This document shows, in pieces, positions 20,028-31,100 of a stretch of 38,139 nt of DNA. Each line of letters opens with the position of its first letter. The stretch's first letter is position 1. The position numbers and the translations under genes were made by a program. The notes below the pieces were generated by a model that was not told the origin of the DNA, made no database searches, and was given only the letters and a program-made list of their open reading frames with translations. This stretch comes from Paraglomus occultum (Eukaryota > Glomeromycota > Glomeromycetes > Paraglomerales > Paraglomeraceae), in the NCBI GenBank assembly GCA_910592205.1, contig CAJVPJ010000167.1:1-38139 (forward strand), in the 5' to 3' direction.

Positions 20028-21957
20028 CTGATAAAGTACAATTGTAAGTGAGCGAGTATTCCTGCCGTGTTTAATCAGAGACGAAGAATAGATGGATATT
20101 CTCATATATGACCGTGTAATATTTTATTAAAAAGACTGGCCACATTAGCAAACCTTTATCGACACAGAGATTGCATGGCTCAAACGAAACGCAGCTATGT
20201 TTGCGGGTAGTGGGAGAATAATATTTAATGTAATAATTCGAAAGTTTTTTTCATACAATTCGTCTCTAAAAATTATCTGTATCGGAAAAATAAAAAACCG
20301 TTTCTGAAATTAAGAGTTTTGTTCGTCAAATAGTATCAGTTGTAATTCCACACTCCTGATCATATTTGATGCAAAAATAAAGAAATCCATGACGCGCCAC
20401 AAGCCTTAGGTTTAAAACTCGTACAGTTTCTATCTCGCTACCTTTTATTTTTGTGCTAACCAAATTTCTATTTTTACGTTTGATCTTGACTAAACAGGAC
20501 GAGACAGTTGATAAGTAAGTCTGTAGAGCGTTTTAAGATTATACTATTCGACACGACGGAAAAATATTTTATGTAGGAATCCAAGACAGTAATTCCCGTT
20601 TGGTCTCAAAAAGATGTATCGCCCAACATAACGATGTCGGCAGAAAAGAAAAGACAGCAAAGTCCGTGTTGTGTCTACGTCACAAAGGCAGTTCGGTAGC
20701 AACGATGGCGGGATTTATTAGCTGTAGTATCGGCATGGTGGACGCGTATACAGTGTGTAACAAAAAATTTTGCCCTCGGCACGCGTAGACTCCAAGACCG
20801 TCGATACTTAAGCTTCGCATAGTCAATAAATTAATAATAGAAGTAAAATAATTAATGTAAATAAACACTTAATTTGTTAAATAATAAGTAATATGTAATG
20901 CGCTTACAACGCTGCGCTCAACGATTAATTACATCTTCGTTACATTGAGTCTGCCAAATTAATAAGAGTTCTGGAATATTTTGCAAAACTACTTGCCAGA
21001 TTGCTTGCACCGCTCAAAATTACCAATTGATTTATCAAAAACAGTGAGAACTTGTAATTACTCAGCAAAAGACTGTTCTTCTTTTACAACGTAAAGGGAA
21101 AATGCTGAAAAAATTAGTGATAAATATTTACGCCTGAGTCCTGGAAGAGATGAAGTTTTAGCAACAAAAGAAACAGGTAAAAAGTCGGTAATTACACAAT
21201 ATTAACGTGATAAATTGAAAGGTAAACAGTCGAAACTGGTGTCATTCCTCTTTCATAATTGCTAACGTCTCACATTTTTCTCTCAACATTATATTTAACG
21301 ATAAATATACCAAAGATTTTTATTGTCCACATATTTTTCTGAATAAAATCTTTACTTGTATGTTTGGGGTCAGTCTCCTGCTGAAACTACCAGCATCTGA
21401 TTGGTTTTAGGAATCTGTTGAGCCAAAATTTCCTCATAAAAGTTTGCATTCATTGGGAAAAGTTATACGCGTTTTCACAAAATCTCGTTTTTGTTGTTAC
21501 ACACTGTATATAGCGTAAATAAGTCATTTCCGGTTTTTTTGTCGTATAAACTGCGCTTCGTGCCGCTAATATGCGGTCGCAGTCGTATCGCAAGATGGTT
21601 GACTTGTTACTAAGCACACGTCAAGGTACAATTACTACTATGAAAAAAAACTTTTTCACTCGAAAGTCATCCGACCGTACTTTGCTTCCCAATAAATCTT
21701 TAGGTGTTGCAACTTTTGTAGAGGACGATGGCTGAATAAGTCTACACCATGTAGATAGATCGCATGAAAATGCCTTGCACCAGCGTTGACAATGGGATTA
21801 TAGAGTACATTGGCGAGATCAAAACACGCTCACAGCATGGAATCAACCGTACAGAAACGTAATAAAGTGATACCCAGGTAATGACTAAATCAATTTATTA
21901 CTACAAACACTTTGGAGACTTTCGCAATCGTGATTCTTATCACGCATCTGAAGTTAA
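20028..21957. other. AT-rich spacer
   Basis: No supported gene. A 62-codon open stretch at 20600-20788 (+) is GC-richer but starts without ATG and matches nothing. Upstream exons of the preceding minus-strand gene may lie between 20030 and 20220. Confidence 0.25.
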
Positions 21958-22178
21958 TTCCTCCAAGATTGGAAAATCATTATCTCTTTCTAGCTTTTTG
22001 GCTGTATTTTTGTATCGTTTTTTCTGCGTGTGGAACTGATTGACAAGTCTGCACATACTTTGACTACCGGTTCGGTTGTCTGTTGGGTTTTATCCATACC
22101 ATAACGATGATTTCCTGTTTGTATTAATTGGATCGTATTATCTCCTCTCCCCAGTACATGATTCGCCTTTGGCAGCAC
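21958..22178 (-). CDS. Exon-like coding run, unrecognised
   Basis: Two minus-strand frames are open here. One reads LPKANHVLGRGDNTIQLIQT and on to a stop at 21990. The other reads MCRLVNQFHTQKKRYKNTAK, then KLERDNDFPILEELTSDA with a TGA just below. The second, lysine- and glutamate-rich, is the more credible C-terminus. A neighbouring stretch (22335-22214) has further open frames. No splice chain could be built. Confidence 0.22.
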
Positions 22179-22642
22179 TGTATGAATGATTTACTTGAAA
22201 TCATACCTGGCGTTCACCTTCGAGGGATGTCTGTAATTACTCTCCACTCCCGCTGCCTCCATTTCACAGAAAGTAACTGGAAATGAAAAATGGTGCAATT
22301 TTTTTTCTTCTCGGTATTGCGTTGCGGCCTTAGCCGATAACGTTGTGTCGTGATGTTTGGATTGGATATGAATATAAAACAGATCTGGTCGAACGGCTCG
22401 GCGTGTTCCAATAGTCGATATAGTATGTGACACTTGGATTTGCTCTTGAATGAAGGTTGAGAAGACAACTGTATACATACTTAAATGCAGATTATAGGGT
22501 TGATAGATTGGTCACATTTATAATTATCAATATACTGTGTAATTACAATTATACAGCAACTTTCTCTCCTAATCTAAGCTATCATTAGTATTTTACATTT
22601 TGCTCCTGACTTCGCATCGCCTACCAATGCGTCTAACTTACT

Positions 22643-22794
22643 TCAATCTCCACCGTCATTGCAAAATCTTCCATCCCAGGCTTGCTTATCAATGTTGCTG
22701 AATATATGCTTCGATGAGTTGCGGAATTCACGTTTTGATAAAGCTTGAATTTTCGGATACGTTGCGGGGTTAATGGTTGGAGGATCAGTCAAAC
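22643..22794 (-). CDS. Exon-like run with good splice acceptor, unrecognised
   Basis: The acceptor (TACGTCCACTACAG) is followed by 49 codons, LTDPPTINPATYPKIQALSK and on to AWDGRFCNDGGD, with TGA at 22643. A perfect GTAAGT lies just after the stop, so the exon could instead be used in another frame ending GMEDFAMTVEIE. Family unknown. It may belong to the same transcription unit as the exons at 23.5-24.3 kb. Confidence 0.3.
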
Positions 22795-22828
22795 CTGTAG
22801 TGGACGTAAGAGATAAGTAAATACACAA

Positions 22829-23548
22829 TCGTATAATATATTATTGACATTATTACATCCCGTCAAAAATTCAGATTAGCAATTATACAGAACATGTATT
22901 AACACTTCTTACACACATCATGACGAGAACTTTGAACACACTCCGCACTTGATAGGCGCGCTCCCATAAACTGCCGTCATTAGGTGAACACGAAACAAAA
23001 CGATACTCCGAAAGATGTTTGACGATATACCGAAAAAATCTTGTATCCGGCTTGGGATCCCGTATTTTTATTTATATTGCCGTATATACATCCCCGTGAC
23101 CAGATCGAATGTATGAAGACTGGAAGCTAATGCAGAATTGGACGGTTAGGCCGATGTGCGGGCGATGAGAGATGATGTCTGCATAGGAGTTGACGTAAAC
23201 CGCTGTTGAAGCCATTGACTTATGCAATTTCCCAGTAGTTTCACTCCACAAGTATCAATACACTACACTGTTGCTTCCAATGGTAGCACCTTTGCCCTAC
23301 TACCTCTACCGTGAAAACACATTCCTAATTCCATGCGCTTCCACTTGGTTGTTGCTGAACGGATGTTTGTTTGTTTGTTGGTTGTTTGTCTGTGGTGATA
23401 GTCGGCAGACTTGGGGCAGTTTCTTGAATCGATGTTGATGCGAGGTATATACAGAATTGCCAGTCATGGTAAGTGCATATAATTGAGTAGATGGATATTA
23501 ATATTGCCCATAAGATTTCTTTTCCCATCATCAACTGCCCTCAAATGA
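22829..23548. other. Spacer with simple repeats and a Thr/Gln-rich ORF
   Basis: A minus-strand ORF at 23534-23325 (IQETAPSLPTITTDKQPTNK and on) is low-complexity because it reads a gtttgtttgtttgttggttg simple repeat (about 23366-23390), so I do not accept it as a gene. Confidence 0.35.
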
Positions 23549-24256
23549 TTATTTGCTGTCGTTGTTCCGTTTTCCCTTCTCGCGTTGCTCAGTATTGTTT
23601 TTAAAGTTTTGTATCATGTCGTCACCTCCATTAGTGTTATCCATCTGGTGTTGTTCGCTGGTAATTCTTTATCCTCAAAAGATCCTCAATTTATTGCTTA
23701 CTCTTCTTTGGAGGAAGACGATTGAGGAAGCCGAAATATTCCGATACGTGATGGAAGTTCGAGCAAGCTAACCTGCTTTGCCCACTTAGAGAACTAGGGT
23801 AATGAGAAAGCGAGGGAAAGTATTACAATGTCCGTATTCCGTATCTATCCGTATCTATCCGTATCTTTGGCTGTATATACATCACGAATAGCATTGTATT
23901 AAGCGGATGGGAATAAATGTGGATATGGTGATATGAGATTGAGTAACTCGTTCGTGTCTTGTGATGTTGGATTGTGTTTCAAGGGTGAGGCGACACACCG
24001 ATATGAAATATTGTACGAGTGGTCATTGATAGTGTTGCATTATCGATTCCCACGAACTTTTTCTGTACCAAAATCCCAGCATTTCTCACCTGTTCAACCG
24101 ACCGCCAAAACATCGAGCCATCATTCCTGACTATAAATACTCCCAATTCCATATTTTTACTTCCCACTTGACTATCGCTGATTCGTAATTAGTGTTTTCG
24201 TCTCGATCGACAGAACCTTCGCGACTTCGTGATGGGTTACTGTGTAAGTCGCCCAT
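23549..24256 (-). CDS. Small multi-exon gene of unknown function, two possible first exons
   Basis: Exons 23793-23702 and 23657-23549 join in frame. The acceptor is CTTTCTCATTACCCTAG and the donor GTAAGC; the 44-bp intron is short. They encode FSKWAKQVSLLELPSRIGIF, then RLPQSSSSKEED and an Asn/Asp-rich hydrophilic end with EQREKGKRNN. Two alternative upstream exons both fit in phase 0. 24256-24161 starts MGDLHSNPSRSREGSVDRDE and ends at GTAAAA. 24152-24090 reads MELGVFIVRNDGSMFWRSVE and ends at a strong GTGAGA. The products would be 98 or 87 aa. They overlap in the genome, so alternative splicing or a one-base error could explain both. No family is recognised; the tail is acidic/basic and probably disordered. 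Confidence 0.42.
23831..23867 (+). repeat. 10-bp tandem repeat
   Basis: The unit atccgtatct occurs about three times in a row after a partial copy (tccgtatt). It sits in the long intron of the minus-strand small gene. Confidence 0.75.
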
Positions 24257-24997
24257 CTGAGAAATTGCACAGATTGCCATGTAGTATCGATGTAGCATAT
24301 AAGGAGTGATGATACTATCGGGCGATTGAACTAAACAGCAGAATCATTAATGGAATAGAATGAGATATTACGATTAAAAAGTTTCACTTTAAAGGAAGTA
24401 GGTAAAAAACAGGTCACTGTTACTCTACGTACGTCTTGTATTAGCATTCAACTGTCACATTGTAGCATGCTTTACTCTCGGCCGATTGTAAATAGCAATA
24501 TATTTAAAATAAAATCTGAATATTATACTCTACAGGAATCGTTTGAACGTATGTATTATTGATAGGGGAAAATAAGTATTTTAGCTTGTATCACTTGACG
24601 TAAATATTCTCCAAAAACTTCGTATGCTATTACCGTAGTACAAGGCATCATTTATTAGCCGTTTCCTCATGTATATAGACAATACAAATGATGTTATTCG
24701 CTTGAAACTGCCAGCAGTCATAATGGACAATCATTATGTCTTGCAATTATAGTTAGTTGGCAGGTGACGAATGGAATGATAACGCATAATATACTACCTA
24801 GCCGATTATTAATGGAGAACAGCCCGATTAGGACAGTCACCAATTGTATCTTATGCATTACAATAGTCGCAATAATTTCTCACGAATTTCCATACTTTAT
24901 AAATAATGAAAACATCTATCGCTCGAGTACCGTTTTCGTTTGCTCGCTAGACGAGTTTATTCCCAGACAACTTCCGATGCCGACCTCTATAAATAAA
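24257..24997. other. AT-rich spacer, divergent promoter region
   Basis: This region lies between the minus-strand small gene and the plus-strand secreted-protein gene. The frame of the latter is open upstream to 24764, but the signal peptide begins only at 24998, so I treat the upstream part as leader. CTATAAATAAA just before the ATG could be a TATA-like element or simple AT-rich leader. Confidence 0.35.
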
Positions 24998-25279
24998 ATG
25001 GTTAAACACAATGTTTTTCTGTTACTCGTCTTTTTAATGTGCATAATACTAAGTGGCTCGGTCTGTGCAGAAGAGGTTGATATCGTCACTTCTTGCACAA
25101 ATTGGTAAAACTCGATTAAATATTTTGTTACTATGCTTGCTTTATATACAGTATCTAAAACTCTCCTTTTCGTCTTTACTAGTAAGCGATTACCAGAGGC
25201 GGTTCCTTCGACCATTATTCGATGGGACCCTCCCACTGTAACTATACGATTGATATACTACTCACCTCTATCAAGGTAA
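24998..25279 (+). CDS. Small secreted protein (67 aa), two exons
   Basis: Exons 24998-25104 and 25183-25279 are joined through a 78-bp GT-AG intron with a plausible branch site (tctaaaac) and a T/C-rich acceptor (CTTTACTAG). Residues 1-24 are a strong signal peptide (MVKHNVFLLLVFLMCIILSG, then SVCA); cleavage is likely after Ala24. The mature part has about 43 residues with two close cysteines (TSCTNC) and the segment IIRWDPPTVTIRLIYY. The stop TAA sits inside a GTAAG, so a further intron and a longer product are possible. An alternative acceptor 4 bp further would give a shorter basic tail. Short secreted proteins of this form are candidate symbiosis effectors in mycorrhizal fungi; that role is inference only. 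No homologue is recognised. Confidence 0.5.
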
Positions 25280-26056
25280 GGACAACCTCAATTTGCAACG
25301 CTATACTATTCTAATTAATTATAAATTTAATTAAAACGCGCGGCATTGATAACCATACCATACTAAATATAATCCTAATACTGACCCTATATAATATTCA
25401 TTAACAAAAAAACCAGGCCTTTGACTAAATTTAACTTTTACAATAATATCGTTATTCCCATCAGTATTCTCATTACCATCTTTTTCGGTTTTATTTTCAT
25501 TACCTCACTAACCAGACGGGTTATTTACGTTTTATATAACAATCTACTTGACTTTTTGTTTTATTACTCTTTGGGATATTTTTAGAATTTAGATTAATTC
25601 TCGATTGTCATGTTGTATTTACTTATACTTGTTGGATTAAGTCCATTATTTTTAAATAATAATACAATATTAAATGTACACTTTTTAATAAATACACCAG
25701 GAATGATTATTTAGTTTTTACAAATTATTATACGAAATGCGTCTGTTTCGATATGATTTAAAACGAGTCCTTTCAAATTTTTATAATTTTATTATAAAAA
25801 ACAGAAAGACCAGTAAATTCGGCCAAGTTTGAAATCTACTGCAGCGAACAATAAATGTCTATTTAATATATCTTTGATATAAGCATTATAAGCATTCTGA
25901 TTGTTGAATTCTTTACAAAATAATATGAATAATGAAATACTAAAAGATACACAGGTATGCATATCACAATATTGTATAACGTGCAGAAAATATTTAAATC
26001 AATCAGAAACTAGATATATACAACTAATTAAAAAAAAAAAGTCCTTATTCAATACA
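25280..26056. other. Very AT-rich spacer
   Basis: No coding signal. It serves as 3' flank for the secreted-protein gene and for the convergent Sel1 gene. Confidence 0.4.
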
Positions 26057-27322
26057 TCAAGATCTATGCGACAACTCTACCTTGTTCTCATTGTAAAGTT
26101 TATTTATTCTACGTTTTGCTTTGGTATATCCCTGTTCCGCAGCCTTTTGATACAGACCGACGGCCTTTTGAAGATGCCGTTCGACGCCGATCCCATGCTC
26201 ATAATGCTTACCGAGAGTATATTGAGCCGGGGCGTGACCCTGATCTGATGATTCTTGATACATATTAACTGCCTTTTGATCATCCCTTCTGATACCAATA
26301 CCATAATGATAATATTTCCCGAGCCTAAACTGAGCTGGGGCGTATCCCTGTTTAACTGCAGCTTCTTGGAATAATCGTAAGGCTGCTTGGGTATCTTTGT
26401 ACACACCGACACCATTTTGGTAGCATTTTGCAAGCGTATATTGTGCAGGTGCATAATCCAGTTCCGCAGCTTTCTGGAATAATTCGATGGCTTTACGATC
26501 GTCCTGACGGATCCCGATTCCCCTTTGATAATATTTGCCGAGTTTATATGCCGCCGGAATGTATCCTTGCTCGGCCTGCTGAAATAGCCTGGCTGCTTTC
26601 TGGAACAATGCAAATGCGTCCTGATCCGTTTTGCTCGCGTCGACCCTTTTTTGGTAAATCCACCCGAAATTATAATACGTAAATTGTTCGGCGATTTTTT
26701 GATAGTCGTCAATTGCTTTTTGCTGATCCCGGGTTGCACCAATGGCAAACTGGTTTGCTATGCTGTGTGTATATTGTATTCGATCACGTTCTCGTTCGTC
26801 GGCTTTCTGATAAAGTTCAATCGCCTTCTGCTCATCCTTTTCGACACCAATGCCGAATTGATAGTACGCACCGAGCTTGCAGAGCGCAAGAACATAGTCT
26901 TGTTCAACCGCTTTGCGGAATAGGTCTAATGCCCTCTCATCGTCTTGTTCGACTCCACATCCTTTCTCATAACATAAGCCAAGATCGTATTGGGCGCAGG
27001 CCAGTCCGTGTCCGGCTGCTCTTTCGAATAACTGTGTTGCCCTGTAAATATCTTTTTCTGCACCGATGCCATTATGATAGCACAAGCCAAGATAATATTG
27101 TGCGAGCGAAAATTGCTGATCAGCAGCTTTTTGAAAGAATTCAGCCGCTATTTCGTTGTTCATTTCTAGTCCGGTTCCAGTTCTGTAGCAGTCGCCAAGG
27201 TAAAATTGTGCAATTGGGTTTCCTTGCTCAGCAGCATCCTGGAATAATTCGACGGCCTTCTCATCATTGAATCTTTCTTTTTGGTACCACACGCCAAATT
27301 TTAGGATCGTAAAGGCGTTCAT
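26057..27322 (-). CDS. Sel1-like repeat protein (421 aa)
   Basis: One uninterrupted 421-aa ORF without introns. About eleven Sel1-like repeats of 36 residues fill it from residue 5 to 410. A typical unit is PAQYTLGKHYEHGIGVERHL followed by QKAVGLYQKAAEQG, with the family's A-Q-Y-x-L-G, Y-x-x-G-x-G-V and A-x-x-x-(Y/F)-x-x-A-A-E-Q-G pattern. Units 6 and 7 (about residues 180-260) are poor: unit 6 lacks the Gly pair and unit 7 carries an insertion. No signal peptide, membrane segment or kinase domain is present. Family knowledge: Sel1 repeats form TPR-like alpha/alpha scaffolds for protein-protein contacts and are hugely expanded in arbuscular mycorrhizal fungi, often fused to kinases. Here they stand alone. 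The ATG at 27322 is the first in frame and no earlier exon is evident. Confidence 0.9.
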   Translation of the reverse strand: MNAFTILKFGVWYQKERFNDEKAVELFQDAAEQGNPIAQFYLGDCYRTGTGLEMNNEIAAEFFQKAADQQFSLAQYYLGLCYHNGIGAEKDIYRATQLFERAAGHGLACAQYDLGLCYEKGCGVEQDDERALDLFRKAVEQDYVLALCKLGAYYQFGIGVEKDEQKAIELYQKADERERDRIQYTHSIANQFAIGATRDQQKAIDDYQKIAEQFTYYNFGWIYQKRVDASKTDQDAFALFQKAARLFQQAEQGYIPAAYKLGKYYQRGIGIRQDDRKAIELFQKAAELDYAPAQYTLAKCYQNGVGVYKDTQAALRLFQEAAVKQGYAPAQFRLGKYYHYGIGIRRDDQKAVNMYQESSDQGHAPAQYTLGKHYEHGIGVERHLQKAVGLYQKAAEQGYTKAKRRINKLYNENKVELSHRS

Positions 27323-27774
27323 TGCAAAGTGACAAGAGTAGTGAAAAGGAGGGGGCGGTGTATGGTATATATTTTGTGTAAAATGGAGAACGGCGTGTTG
27401 TTCTTATGTATAGTGCGATTTGTCTTGTCAACTGACAGAAGAATATGTTGTCTTGTGAGAAGAAAATGCTAGAGTGATAGAGAAAGCCCGTAACCTTGTG
27501 TAAAAGTTGGTAGAGAATATTTATATATATTTACAAAAAGAATGATATTGTATGACATGTAATAGAAACTATATTAATGTATTCGGTGAATCCAATATAT
27601 AAATAGGCTTATGATTAAATATATATGAATATGCACTTCTGACTATCATCACTAATTGCGAATATGAATGTTTTATTTCTCAAAAGGTTCGATAAACGTT
27701 CTATGATTGGAAACTTATTGGTATCATACTTACATTGTGAGATCTGTTTCTAAATAAAAGGTTGCAATAGAGTT
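27323..27774. other. Divergent intergenic region
   Basis: About 450 bp lie between the Sel1 gene (-) and the next ORF (+), AT-rich with tatatata-type stretches. No specific element could be identified. Confidence 0.35.
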
Positions 27775-28191
27775 ATGACGGAAAATAGTTCTTTATCCAA
27801 GACAGATTTATATCCAAATAAATACAATAATAAAAAAAATGGAGAAGATTCCCAGTCTTGGATTGACGGGATTATTGATTTGATGGAGATACAAAAGTCG
27901 TGCATTCTTGTAGCTTGTAAAAACGATGCTGTCATTTCTGCCAGCAAAGTCATTGGTAATCTCGATCGACCTTGTAAAACAGTGCTTTTTTGTGCGAGCG
28001 GACAAGTGCGTAATCACAAGTCAAGTGCATTAAACATCATTGAAGAGTCTTGTGTGTGGAGGCGTCTAATAAGAAAAGCTCGCATGGTTTCCAATAGGGT
28101 TAAATTAGCACATCAGTCATGGAAGCGGGACTCGGAAGCACCGACTCTGGATCGAGAATCAGGTCTTGTCGTACATTTAACATTTGGCTAG
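27775..28191 (+). CDS. Hypothetical protein, 138 aa
   Basis: The ORF runs uninterrupted from an ATG preceded by an A/T-rich leader. The N-terminus is hydrophilic (MTENSSLSKTDLYPNKYNNK), then comes a mixed region with SWIDGIIDLMEIQKSCILVA, and the C-terminal half is basic (CVWRRLIRKARMVSNRVKLA). No signal peptide or known motif is present. It is among the longer ORFs of the window and is divergent from the Sel1 gene. Length and ordinary composition favour a real gene, but there is no homology evidence and a chance ORF is possible. Confidence 0.4.
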   Translation: MTENSSLSKTDLYPNKYNNKKNGEDSQSWIDGIIDLMEIQKSCILVACKNDAVISASKVIGNLDRPCKTVLFCASGQVRNHKSSALNIIEESCVWRRLIRKARMVSNRVKLAHQSWKRDSEAPTLDRESGLVVHLTFG

Positions 28192-31100
28192 ATCACATAA
28201 ACAGATTTAGCGACAACGGGTTTTGTGTCGAAATCGACATGAGACGTGCTATTTGAGGTCGAGGACAGGTGCTACGATATTTTTGGTAATGAGACTTGTT
28301 GTTAGGAAAAGGATTCTATTATTTAGCGAATCATCTTTTCGTAAGAAATGAGAATTATACACATGCACTATTTTCTAATACATATTGCATGTATGCATAT
28401 TCTTTACACTGACGTTTTCATATGATAATTGGACGTCATTATTATAAAATTTTGTGTACCCACCATTACGCACTCCCAGTGGGGAGAAATTCAGGGGAAC
28501 AGATGCATTGAACCCGCATCAGTATAAATTAAGACAAAAGTATGTAATACAAATAGTGGTAAATATACAAAATGATTCTTTGAGGTGGAGGTTTCGAAAC
28601 TTAAATTTATATTTAATCTCCACGCACTCTTACACCTTTCAGTAACAATAGGCAATCGTTTCGAACCATAATCATACGTGAACTTTAGATTGCTTATAGA
28701 AGTATTACACGTAGTGCAGGAGGACCAGACAAGCATCGGATACACCTGTTAATTGCAATATTTGATCTATTCCAATAATAAGCAAAAAAAAATAATAAAT
28801 TCAATTCTCGCCCATGGGAGAAAATTACAAACGCTTTGAGTTTTTTGGTAAAATTCATAATTTATTTCAGGGTTTTCTATTAAAATCTTGATTCATGTGC
28901 GCATTTGCTTAAAATCGATTTTTTACTCATAGATCTAATTTTTGAAGATAAAAAGATTTCCATTGAAGAAAGAGTCAAGATAGCAAATAACGTCCTTTTC
29001 TCATAACATTAAAAGGTTTTCTGACTTAAAACTTTTTTATTTTCGGCACCAATAAAAAAATCTCTACTTTCGCACGCTTTTGGGGTTTACAAGTATAATT
29101 TTTTTGCTCATTGTGAGGGACAGTTTCTTGATAAGAAGAGAGAGGGAGAGAGACAGAGGACTGCTGTTGTCAAAAAATTTCGATAGCGAGGGCATACTGA
29201 TGCTCAATAATAATTTATTGTAATGTTGGAGGAGAATTCGCACGCTTCCCACCTTGTAATAAAGTGTGTAATGCGATTAAACTACAATCCAATCAATCGA
29301 CGATGCAACTCTTTGATTTTTTTTTCCCTTAACTTTGTACCGCAATTTTAATTGGGTTTTAACCCATTCTAACGTTCGATTGTACTCAAACTATTGTTTC
29401 GCAATGTAGCAAACATTTTCCTAAATAACGCTTGTTGCATGCCAGAAGACGGAATTGCCCAGAACTTTTTGTCCTTATTAATTGTGAATTTTTTGACAGT
29501 GAATTGTGATATCGACATTATAACATAGCTGCAGCAGATATTCCTATAGTTACATGCATCGTTTAGTAGTCATATGACTGTCTACTGCATTATTGCATAA
29601 ATAATTATCCTTTTATAAAAAGCAATTTTCTTTAAAAGTTAATAGCAAGTAATGATTTAGATTTAGTCTTTTATGTAATCTGTCATTCACGGTTAGTTTA
29701 GGATTTCTAAGGTTGTGGAACCCCGAATTATTATAAAGCACCTATCATAGTGAAGGGATTGATACGATTTGGTGAAACACTGGGAATTAATCAAATTAAT
29801 GTTTATGTTTATTATGTGTGTTAGAGATCAAGAAATGCTTGTCCATTTGTCAATATTAAGCTCGTAGAGTATCACATACACTACGTAGAAGTTATTGTGA
29901 ATTGTGAGAGAAAAATGGGGAAAGAATGCGTATCTCGATATCGTGAGACCACGTAAATAGCACAGAACATGAGCTGTCTCTGTTAGCCATATAATTATAC
30001 TAAATTTGACTTACGGTTTATAACTGCAATACATCTAAAATAAATTCAGTAATATAATTTGTGTACCGTAAGCTTCTCTTTGAATGCCGGAAAATTTGTT
30101 GTAATTCTAACCATACAATTTCTACTTGAAATCTAAAGTAGGAAAGTCATTCCTCGTACAATAAACTCTCTTATCGTTTCAAAATTCTATTCCAATGTAG
30201 AAATATATCTTCGACTAGTAAGTGTTAACATCGGTTTGTGCTATGACTCTAGTTTTTAGATAAGGTTTGTTCTCTAATTGTTGTTAAAAACGTCATAGAA
30301 TAAACTTGATATTTAAACAAGTGCAAAAACAACAACCCCTTTCTACTCAATAAGTTGCCTTGTCTCGCCCTTCTTTACTCATTCTGCAGTATTAGCTAAA
30401 TTTTAAATATTTATTTAATTGACAAAATTTCAAACTTAGTATTTTATGCAAAATTATAATTTGAATTTAGAACAAATTTAACTCATAATATTTACTTGAC
30501 ACCAGATGCTTATATTGTATAGTAATAGTATGTCTTTGAGCTTTAATGAAAGTTCCATCGCATGTCATTTCTATATAGAAAACATTACAAATAAAAAATT
30601 TTCTCAACGTTTTTTAGACATTTATTATTAAAAAAAATTAAGCAACTTTATAAAACCTTATCGGTCAAATTTGGTAAATTTGTCAATTTAGAAAATTAGT
30701 CAACGCAGACTATATGTATGCAAATTATTATTTATCGCACACTATTATTATGTGGATACTATTCTATCACAAGCTACGAATGATCTCGTTCGCGCAGTTG
30801 CCGAAACTAATCAAGACCGCGCTTGCACACGATGCCTTTTTCCTCCCGTGTTAAATGAGACACGGATGTAGCTAAATGGTCAGCGTTTGTTATATAAAGT
30901 TGACATTGTTTAAAATTTAAAGCTTCAATTAGTATCTAATGCCTTGACTATCTTCTTAGTTCTGCTGAAGGCGAGGCAGCAAAATATTGGCCATAATAAA
31001 ATCTAACTTATATAACTCGGCCGATACACAGATTCGAGCAAGCAATATTTACAGTACAATGTTTTCTAAAACAATACTATTTTAAAAGCTGCATTGTAGA

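Noticed and set aside
23325-23534. 69-aa minus-strand ORF with a Thr/Gln-rich tail
   Set aside because: The tail is a translated gttt simple repeat and no splice support was found.
26104-27270. Several long ORFs (84-214 aa) on both strands within 26.1-27.3 kb
   Set aside because: They overlap the Sel1 gene in other frames. Its repeated codons leave other frames open, and none has its own family signature.
30860-30900. tRNA-like string tgtagctaaatggtcagcg
   Set aside because: It looks like a tRNA 5' half, but there is no T-arm (no GGTTCRANNCC downstream) and no acceptor stem.
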